Under the pieces are notes generated by a model. That model made no database searches, was not told the DNA's origin, and was given only the letters and a program-made list of their open reading frames with translations. A program made the position numbers and the translations under genes. From assembly GCA_011048585.1 (NCBI GenBank), contig DSDS01000051.1, forward strand, positions 1-5,233: 5,233 bases of DNA, written 5' to 3'. The stretch is from Desulfurivibrio alkaliphilus. GTDB taxonomy: Bacteria > Desulfobacterota > Desulfobulbia > Desulfobulbales > Desulfurivibrionaceae. Shown here piece after piece: positions 1-5,233 of this stretch; within the stretch, counting starts at the first letter, position 1, and each line of letters opens with the position of its first letter.

Positions 1-121
1 ATCTCGGTTTTTGAGAAAATCCAGATTTCATGCGCCTTGCGGCCGGTCGTCAACAAAACCACGCCGCCCCCCTATGTGTAAACAGTTGAATTTATTTGAA
101 ATCTAACCGGACACTAGTGAC

Positions 122-220
122 ATGAAAAGGGTTTTTGATAAGGCCGGGGTCAACAACAAGAATGATCTGCTGCGCGAAATAAACAAGGGGGAGGATGCCG
201 CTCGACATCCTCCCCCTTGA
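122..220 (+). pseudogene. Convergent remnant resembling the end of a LuxR-type helix-turn-helix
   Basis: A 32-codon plus-strand frame begins MKRVFDKAGVNNKNDLLREI, which resembles the recognition-helix end of LuxR/GerE DNA-binding domains (typical form: H-x-K-x-I-F-x-K-x-G-V-N-N-R). Upstream in the same frame, QLNLFEI, a TAA stop (104-106), then PDTSD fit the usual leucine-rich turn before that helix. The frame would thus be a C-terminal piece interrupted by a stop. The rest of the domain is not recognisable in 1-100 in any plus frame. Its last residues (from about codon 21) are encoded by the operon terminator hairpin and look non-conserved. Either this is a decayed regulator converging on the operon or a chance resemblance; the evidence is one short motif. 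Confidence 0.35.
175..219 (-). terminator. Rho-independent terminator of the minus-strand operon
   Basis: A perfect 14-base inverted repeat (184-197 CAAGGGGGAGGATG, 206-219 CATCCTCCCCCTTG) surrounds an 8-base loop. Read on the minus strand it is followed by TTTATTTC. On the plus strand no T-run follows directly, so it acts mainly on the minus strand. It lies 28 bases beyond the restored stop of the third gene (247-249) and should end transcription of the protease/lipoprotein/secreted-protein run. Confidence 0.85.
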
Positions 221-246
221 CCTGATCGGTTTTGATTTAGCGTGGG

Positions 247-420
247 TTAACGACGCAACAGCCCGCTGATCCCATCGCCAGGCTTATTCCGGCCTCCTTG
301 CGGTTGCTCACTGGCAAAGGCAGAGGTTGACAGGAACTGAGGTGTTTCATCCCAATCCCAATTTTCCTCCAGCCAGGAGTAGGCCCACAGTATCCGGTTA
401 CTGCTCAGTTCCGGGTGATC
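247..420 (-). pseudogene. C-terminal tail of the secreted beta-rich protein, in a shifted frame
   Basis: Restoring one G in the G5 run (plus-strand C 420-424) continues the protein from TYTFRG into DHPELSSNRILWAYSW, then LEENWDWDETPQFLSTSA, and ends SGLLRR with TAA at 247-249, 57 further residues. The Trp/Asp-rich composition matches the aromatic segment just upstream (YAYEWSWTAA), whereas the apparent ending in the unshifted frame is a bare ITRN. The restored stop lies only 28 bases before the terminator hairpin, the spacing expected for the end of an operon. The segment has no start codon context of its own and should be read as the end of the preceding gene, not as a separate gene. Confidence 0.78.
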
Positions 421-1649
421 CCCCTGAATGTATAGGTGGCAACCAGGTGATCGTAGCCGCTGACGGCGTCAAAGTCACCGGCTTCAATCCCGGCATCATG
501 GGGCGGCACGGTAAAATCGACCCAATCGGCGATCTCTTGCGGCAGGTCGGGAACGCTCCAAACCCCCGAAGCGGCCGGGGCCATGGCAGCGGTCCAGCTC
601 CACTCATACGCGTATACCACTACTTCCACATAATCCACCGCGTCAGCCTCTCCCTGCAGCTGCCAGGTGAAGCGCTTGTCGTCCAAGTGATAACTCAGGT
701 CAGCCAGATTGAACCCGGCCACCGGGATATGAAGGCTGGCGGGAACCGCCGACTGATTCAGAACCGTGCGCCAGTCGTTGCCGTCCTCACCCATTCTGCC
801 CTCGGCCTTGATTGAATAGGAGTCGGCGGGAAAGGCAGCGGCCCAGGTCAGAGTACCCATATCCGCGGGCAGGCCATAATAGCGATTAAGCCCCACCTCG
901 GCGTTGCCTCGCCAGCCGTAAATATACAGGCCATAGAGAGCACTATCGGCGATCCAATCCAGCCGCGCGGGAAGACGATCCACCGTAACCGTATAGGGAG
1001 CGTCCGCAGGATCCTGGTCCAGCAGGTAACCGTCCGGATCATGGGCCACGGCCTGAAAAGCCACAAGAGTACCGGCATCCACCACCAGACCGGGATTAGC
1101 CTGGAGATCGTCGATCACCGGGGCCTGGTTGGGAATGATAAAATCAGCCGTGGCCGGCGACTCACCCACCGCGACTTCCTGGCTGGGGGCCCCTACCACC
1201 GCCACCAGCACCGTGCCCTGGGGAACCTTCAGCTCATAATTCCCGGCGGCATCGGTAATGGCCGTTACCCCCAGGTTGGTCCGGACCCGGATCCCAACCG
1301 CCGGCGACCCCGAATCCTCATAGCTGACCGAGCCCTGGATCCGGCCGTCATAGGCCATAACCAGCTTGTTGCCAAGAAGCAGCCAGTTTTCCGGATTGGT
1401 GTTGCGAATGGTGCTGCCGTCGGCGGTGGGTACATAAATCTCGTTGCTTGTTTCATCCCCTTCTGCCGCATCGGTCACCTTATAGGTTCTGCTGAAGGAA
1501 CCCAGGCGGCCATGGACCGTGATCCTTTCGGGCTCGTTTTCATCCTCCGAACGCTTCACGGTCATGCAGGCCCTGCCATCACTGCCGGTGGTGGCATAGG
1601 TGGAGCTCTGAAAAGTAACCCCCCGGGCCTCCACCTGGACATTGGCCAC
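405..1649 (-). pseudogene. Central part of the same secreted protein: carboxypeptidase-regulatory/Ig-like repeats
   Basis: This continues the segment ending at 1654 in another frame. The GTG at 1649 is merely the first possible start: the same frame upstream already reads EEDEP and then meets a TGA (1665-1667). The first module (residues 1-60) is a regulatory-like beta sandwich (VANVQVEARGVTFQSSTYA, TTGSDGRACMTVKRS, ITVHGRLGSFSRTYKV). The second (about 101-172) repeats the pattern (GRIQGSVSYEDSG, GIRVRTNLGVTAITDAAGNY). From about 174 an Ig-like region starts with NQAPVIDDLQANPG and includes VAFQAVAHDPDGY. The remainder is aromatic-rich (LYIYGWRG, EWSWTAA) with internal similarity in folding style. 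No catalytic residues, transmembrane segments or lipobox are visible. The frame ends at a TGA (405-407) right after TYTFRG, caused by a shift at the C5 run 420-424; the true C-terminus lies further on. It is probably secreted and may be a partner or substrate of the upstream protease (inference). Confidence 0.8.
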
Positions 1650-1653
1650 GGGT

Positions 1654-2217
1654 TCATCTTCCTCTCAGGTGGCGGGCGTAAGCTCGAGCGTAACAAACCC
1701 CATTATCATCTTCGAAAATAAGGGCATGGGAAAAGCCATCCGCCTGAATCGATTTTTCCCGTTCCGGGTGTTCTTCGGGGAAGGCGTGTTCCTGAACCAA
1801 GATCCCTTTCTCCTCGTCAAAAGACCACCACTCAATGTAGTCGTCGGGGCTGTAACGGCTTTGCAGGTCGTCGGGCAAACGCATCTCCACCCGCAACCAC
1901 TCGCCGTTAAAGGTTTCGATCTGCTGGTCGCCTTTGGTAATGGCGATATCGGTAAAGACCACGCTCTCCAGCAGGATGTCGGCATCGGCGGCATCCACCT
2001 GATCGCTGTTTTCGGGGTCATCGGAACGGCCCGCCATGAAATCGCCGGGGAATGACTGGCGCCCTTCTTCGCTGGTGGGATCGCCATAGTAGGCGCTCAC
2101 CTCGATGGTGCCCTCATCCCCAATGGCATTCCGCAGGTTGCCGATGGTCATCTTGTGCTGCCCACCGCCGTTATCCGTCACCTCCAGTTCATCGCTAACC
2201 GACAGGACACGGATCAC
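1654..2217 (-). pseudogene. N-terminal part of a secreted beta-rich (carboxypeptidase-regulatory-like) protein, frame interrupted
   Basis: This is the first readable segment of a large acidic secreted-type protein. The only in-frame start is a GTG at 2217 without a convincing ribosome binding site. An in-frame TGA (2221-2223) lies just upstream, and no signal peptide is attached, so the N-terminus is probably damaged or missing. Residues about 35-145 (GTIEVSAYYGDPTSEEGRQ, FPGDF, LLESVVFTDIAIT, EWLRVEMRLPDDLQ, WWSFDEEKGILVQE) resemble the module that precedes carboxypeptidase-regulatory/Ig-like repeats in bacterial surface proteins. About 160-173 (ADGFSHALIFEDDNG) would be its end. After that, composition switches abruptly to Arg-rich (YARAYARHLRGR) and the frame stops. 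The neighbouring frame reads FVTLELTPAT, a more natural beta strand, and leads to the next segment. The frame therefore probably shifts at the four-base run 1698-1701. No enzymatic motif is seen; an adhesive or structural surface role is only a guess. Confidence 0.75.
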
Positions 2218-2268
2218 AAGTCAACCCATGGTCATACCTTACTTTTTTCTGTCGACCTGTTGTCAACC

Positions 2269-2322
2269 TTAACCAAAAAACAGCAGGATAAAGAAGTGGG
2301 GCCGACTTGAACAAAAGCTCAT
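2269..2322 (-). other. Short hydrophobic reading frame overlapping the lipoprotein stop; possible remnant of the third gene's export signal
   Basis: An ATG at 2322-2320 overlaps the TGA of the PrcB-like gene (ATGA), a common translational-coupling arrangement. It encodes only 17 residues, MSFCSSRPHFFILLFFG, with an Arg followed by a hydrophobic run, before TAA. It lies 105 bases (35 codons) upstream and in the same frame as the GTG start of the next gene segment, but several stops intervene, and a T6 run (plus-strand A 2275-2280) sits at its end. It may be what is left of the signal peptide that the secreted protein lacks. Chance is a real alternative, since no lipobox or cleavage site follows. 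Confidence 0.25.
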
Positions 2323-2800
2323 TTTTCCAGGCGAACCTGCCCCTGGCGGTCGCGCACCGTGATGCGATCGTAATCGCCGCCGGGGATCCGCAACAGCAAG
2401 CAGGGGCTGGTCAGGGCCTGGGTTTGGGCCAGGCCGGGGGGCGGCTCCTGCCAATCTACCCGTAGCTCCAACCGGCCCTCCCCCAGGGAGGCGGTGGGCT
2501 CCACCAGGGCCAAGCCATAGCCGCCGGTGGGCCGCTGACCCATTTCGATCAGCAGGGCCCGGTGGTGGTCAAAATCCAGCCGCGGCGCCTGGGGCGGCGG
2601 CTCCCCCAGGCTTGCCAATCGGGCATAAAAGCGGTCCAGTTGCGCCTGCCGTTCCATCAGGGTAAGGGCGGGGGCGGCGGAGCGCCCGCACTGCGGCCCC
2701 GCGAACAGCACCTCAACGCCCAACGGTTCCCTGGGCACGGCGCTGCAGGCGGAGAGCATTGCCCCCCCGCCAGCAACACCAGGACGATTAATGTTTTCAT
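2319..2800 (-). CDS. PrcB-like lipoprotein, frame broken at a G7 run in the signal peptide
   Basis: This is a probable membrane-anchored lipoprotein. ATG at 2800-2798 follows the protease stop by two bases and reads MKTLIVLVLLAGG, a good signal-peptide start. The frame then changes at seven G (plus-strand C 2762-2768). Adding one G joins it to AMLSACSAVPREP, giving a lipobox LSAC with Cys19 as lipidation site and a 160-residue protein. Residues about 76-150 resemble the PrcB C-terminal domain: ALLIEMGQRPTGGYGLALVE, then a beta strand, EPPPGLAQTQALTSPC, and LLRIPGGDYDRITV. PrcB is known as a lipoprotein partner of the subtilisin-like protease in the Treponema denticola dentilisin complex, so an accessory role for the upstream protease is inferred. 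Without the repair, the ATG frame is nonsense after 13 residues; translation from an in-frame ATG at 2759 would give 146 residues lacking most of the signal sequence. Domain assignment is by motif reading only. Confidence 0.85.
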
Positions 2801-2802
2801 CT

Positions 2803-5233
2803 CTAACGCCCCAACTGTTTGAACGGCGCCGGAGTGCGGGAAAAACCGCGCCGATCGGGCAGCAGGCCGGCGGCCCCGATATTGAAGCCGTAACTGCTGA
2901 CGAAATTGACTCCGCCGACATCGCCCGCGACCACCACCTCACCGGGGGCGGAAAGGGTGGGCCAGGAGCCGCAGGATTCACCGGCGTCGCAGATAAAGTC
3001 ATCGTTGTTGGCATCGGAACCGGCAAAGAGCAGGTAGCGACCAGCCGGGACCCCGCTGAACTGGAACCCGTAAACCCCCTCGTCATTGTCGGCGCTGACG
3101 GTCTGGACGGTTTCCATGGTGGCGGGGTCGACCAGGACGATCCACTGGAAGCCGGTGTTGGCGTTCAGATCCACCTCGGACTCGGGCACCTGCATGATCA
3201 CCGGGACAGTGACGGTGTTGACGCTGGAGGTGGCGGTGATGGCGGCGCTGTAGCTGCCGGGAAGCAAATAGGCGCGGTCAATCGTGACCTTGTATCGCCC
3301 CAGGCCTTCGTCATCCACACTGTCCTTGGCAACCGTCAGCCAATCGGCGTTGTCGGTCACCGCGACATCGGTCAGGGCGGCGGTGCCGCCGTTGCGCAGT
3401 TGCAGGGTCAAGCTGTTCTGGTCGGTGGAAAAGTTGAGGCTGGCGGGGTTGGCCAGGAGCAGCGCCGGGGTATCCGGGGGATCCGGGGTATTCGGGGCGG
3501 CCTGAACCGCCTTCGCGGCATCGATCAGGCCGTAGCCATAGATCTCCGGATCGCCGAGATCCTCGGTGAGCGTGCCCGCCTCCAGCAATCCATCGACATC
3601 ATCCGGGGTCAGTTTGGAATTTACCTCCTTCATCAGAGCCAGCACCCCCGCGACATGGGGCGCGGCCATGGAGGTGCCCTGCTGGAAATTGTACCCCATT
3701 TTGATGGTGCCGGACCCATCATCGCCGACGGTGGAGAGTACCCCGTCACCGTAGCCGTTGCCGTTGACATCGCGGGAGATATCGCCGCCGGGAGCGGCCA
3801 CGTCGATTTTGGAGCCGAAGTTGGAGTAAGGCGCCCGCTGCTTGTTGATATCCACCGCGCTGACCGAAATCACCCCGTTGTAGGAGGCCGGATAACTGGG
3901 AACCGAGCTGTTCTCGTTGCCGGCGGCCGCCACGATAATCACACCCTTTTTGCGGACCTGGGTGTAGACGTCCTGCTCGGAGGACGAAGCTCCGCCGCCG
4001 CCCAGGCTGAGGTTGATGATGTCGGCCCGTCTTTCAAGCAATTCACCGGTAGCGTCGTTTTCCAGACCGGCGGCAAAGAGGATAGCCTGCTGGATATCGT
4101 AGCTCGACCCGCCGAAACGACCCAGCACCCGCAGGGGCATGATCTGAGCGCCCCAGGCCACCCCGGCCACCCCTGTTTCATTGTTGCTGCGGGCGGCGAC
4201 GATGCCGGCCACGTGGGTGCCGTGGAAAGAGCTGCGGCCATCGGGAAGGATCCAGTCACCGGGGTCGTCGGGGTCGGGGTTGATCCCATCCTCATCCCCC
4301 GCGTTGGTCGGATCGGAGATAAAATCGTAACCGTCAACCAGTTGCTCTTTCAGATCGGGATGATTAAGCAGCACCCCGGTGTCGACCACCGCCACGATCA
4401 CCCCGCTCCCCGTACTTTTTGCCCAGGCCGCCGGCAGGTTGATCTGGGGATAGTGCCATTGGTAGCTGTAAAAGGGGTCGTTGGGAACGAGCAGGGCCCG
4501 GCGGATATAGTTAAGATCGGCGGAGGCCACCTCGGGCCGAGTCCGCAGGGCCCGGACCGCGGCCACGGTTTCCAGCCGGGCCTGCTGCTCGGATGAGAGC
4601 TCGATCCCGTGCCGCTTCAGGGCCTGCCCCGGGACCTTGCTCACCCCCAGGGCGGCCAGGGCCGAGGCACGCTCAGTCGCATCGCCCAAACTCAGCAGCA
4701 TATTGCGGCTGGGGGCCCCGCCGGCCTTGCGGGCCAACCCCAGGGCCTGGATCCGGTGGTCGGCCTGCTCCAGGCTCAGGGCCTGATGGCCAGCGGCAAA
4801 ACGGACGATCACCTCGCCGGGGACAAATTCGGCCCCGGAATCGACGGTGTCGGCCATGGCGGCGGCCGGAGCACTCTGGCCGATCACCAGGGTGTAGTTG
4901 CTGGCGGTATCTCCACAGCCGCCGCTATTATCGCTATTATCACAATAGACCGCGACCTGGATAACATAATCGCCGGCCCCGGTGGCGGTCACCGACTCGG
5001 TGGCGCCGATGCCTGCGGACCAAGTGACAAGGACGTCACAGTCGGAGTCGTCGTTGAACAGATAGAGATCCAGATCGTGGCTCGCCGGATCCTCACTGGT
5101 ATAGAGGGTAACGGTCTGGCCCGCCTGCAGGGAAACCCGGTAGAAGTCATCAAGATCGCCATCAGCAAAGGAGCGGCCCGCAGCCCCCGCCCCCGGGGCG
5201 TTGAGGTAGCCTCCCAGGGTCACCGGGTTGGGC
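2803..5233 (-). CDS. Secreted subtilisin-family (S8) serine protease, multidomain, N-terminus outside the window
   Basis: This is an extracellular or cell-surface endopeptidase of the subtilase family. Numbering here starts at a GTG at 5223, but the frame stays open to the window edge (Pro-Asn-Pro precede it), so the true start and signal peptide lie outside. Residues about 1-125 look like a PPC-type beta domain (DDFYRVSLQAGQTVTL, DLDLYLFND). About 133-245 looks like a subtilase propeptide (FVPGEVIVRF...). The catalytic domain spans about 260-575, with Asp281 (VVDTG), His334 (HGTHVAG), oxyanion Asn436 (AAAGNEN) and Ser518 (GTSMAAPHVAG). A Pro-rich linker (about 576-588) leads to a BACON/Ig-like domain (about 590-680). 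The C-terminal beta domain has an Asp-rich stretch with two Cys (737-751). All catalytic residues are present and no frameshift is visible, so the enzyme should be active. The stop is TAG, two bases before the lipoprotein gene, suggesting co-transcription. Family and triad are certain; the outer domain names are by resemblance. Confidence 0.97.
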   Translation of the reverse strand, partial: PNPVTLGGYLNAPGAGAAGRSFADGDLDDFYRVSLQAGQTVTLYTSEDPASHDLDLYLFNDDSDCDVLVTWSAGIGATESVTATGAGDYVIQVAVYCDNSDNSGGCGDTASNYTLVIGQSAPAAAMADTVDSGAEFVPGEVIVRFAAGHQALSLEQADHRIQALGLARKAGGAPSRNMLLSLGDATERASALAALGVSKVPGQALKRHGIELSSEQQARLETVAAVRALRTRPEVASADLNYIRRALLVPNDPFYSYQWHYPQINLPAAWAKSTGSGVIVAVVDTGVLLNHPDLKEQLVDGYDFISDPTNAGDEDGINPDPDDPGDWILPDGRSSFHGTHVAGIVAARSNNETGVAGVAWGAQIMPLRVLGRFGGSSYDIQQAILFAAGLENDATGELLERRADIINLSLGGGGASSSEQDVYTQVRKKGVIIVAAAGNENSSVPSYPASYNGVISVSAVDINKQRAPYSNFGSKIDVAAPGGDISRDVNGNGYGDGVLSTVGDDGSGTIKMGYNFQQGTSMAAPHVAGVLALMKEVNSKLTPDDVDGLLEAGTLTEDLGDPEIYGYGLIDAAKAVQAAPNTPDPPDTPALLLANPASLNFSTDQNSLTLQLRNGGTAALTDVAVTDNADWLTVAKDSVDDEGLGRYKVTIDRAYLLPGSYSAAITATSSVNTVTVPVIMQVPESEVDLNANTGFQWIVLVDPATMETVQTVSADNDEGVYGFQFSGVPAGRYLLFAGSDANNDDFICDAGESCGSWPTLSAPGEVVVAGDVGGVNFVSSYGFNIGAAGLLPDRRGFSRTPAPFKQLGR
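3471..3497 (-). repeat. Three 9-base tandem repeats coding the Pro-rich linker of the protease
   Basis: On the plus strand TATCCGGGG, GATCCGGGG and TATTCGGGG follow each other, with a looser copy (GCGCCGGGG) just before. The unit is a multiple of three and encodes a Pro/Asp/Thr linker (PNTPDPPDTP) between the catalytic domain and the following Ig-like domain. Copy number could change without breaking the frame, changing only the linker length. Confidence 0.6.

Noticed and set aside
1..121. Insertion-sequence end or other gene at the left edge (AACCGGACACTAGTGA and AT-richer flank)
   Set aside because: No matching inverted repeat, target duplication or transposase is visible; apart from the possible LuxR remnant I see nothing supportable here.
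1665..1667. TGA read as selenocysteine or sense codon (also the in-frame TGA at 2221-2223)
   Set aside because: The PrcB-like gene itself ends in TGA, and the surrounding sequence shows no selenoprotein family or obvious hairpin; simple mutation or sequence error is more likely.
2236..2266. Promoter for the third gene: TTGACA (2261-2266, minus strand) with TAAGGT as -10
   Set aside because: The spacing is 19 bases and the -10 matches TATAAT at only three positions; the gene is more likely read through from the protease.
2251..2267. Inverted repeat GTCGAC-CTGTT-GTCAAC as a terminator or operator
   Set aside because: The stem is only six pairs with one wobble, and no T-run follows it on either strand.
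2791..4596. A 601-codon open frame on the plus strand opposite the protease
   Set aside because: It is a Gly/Val/His-rich mirror of a GC-rich gene, with no recognisable domain, and lies opposite a frame with a full catalytic triad.

Overview
The window is GC-rich bacterial DNA. Almost all of it is one run of genes read on the minus strand and aimed at the cell envelope. Secreted multidomain proteins, a lipobox lipoprotein and the protein families involved suggest a Gram-negative environmental bacterium. The style recalls Desulfuromonas/Geobacter-like Desulfobacterota or marine Gammaproteobacteria, but this is inference; no marker gene is present to fix the taxon.

Layout in the direction of transcription (right to left). 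(1) 5233-2803: a large secreted subtilisin-family (S8) serine protease, cut at its N-terminus by the window edge. It has a complete Asp/His/Ser triad and extra domains on both sides. (2) 2800-2319: two bases after the protease stop, a small lipoprotein with a PrcB-like C-terminal domain. Its signal peptide and body are in different frames, separated by a run of seven G (coding strand). (3) 2217-247: a secreted beta-rich protein with a carboxypeptidase-regulatory/Ig-like architecture. It is broken into at least three frame segments. The last segment (420-247) is a short, Trp-rich tail outside the longest open frames, recovered by reading the frame past the apparent stop at 405. (4) 219-175: a strong hairpin followed by a T-rich stretch, placed 28 bases after the restored stop of gene 3, closes the operon. 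(5) Left of it, on the plus strand, is a short convergent reading frame (122-220) resembling the end of a LuxR-type helix-turn-helix, probably a decayed or partial gene.

How they may work together: a subtilisin-like protease followed directly by a PrcB-domain lipoprotein recalls the dentilisin system of Treponema denticola (PrcB, PrcA, PrtP), where PrcB is a lipoprotein partner of the protease. I infer that the lipoprotein here helps anchor, mature or restrain the protease. The third protein could be a further surface partner or substrate, but only co-orientation supports that. The protease frame is intact, while both downstream genes are interrupted, mostly at short homopolymers. Assembly/sequencing indels, real decay and phase variation all remain possible.
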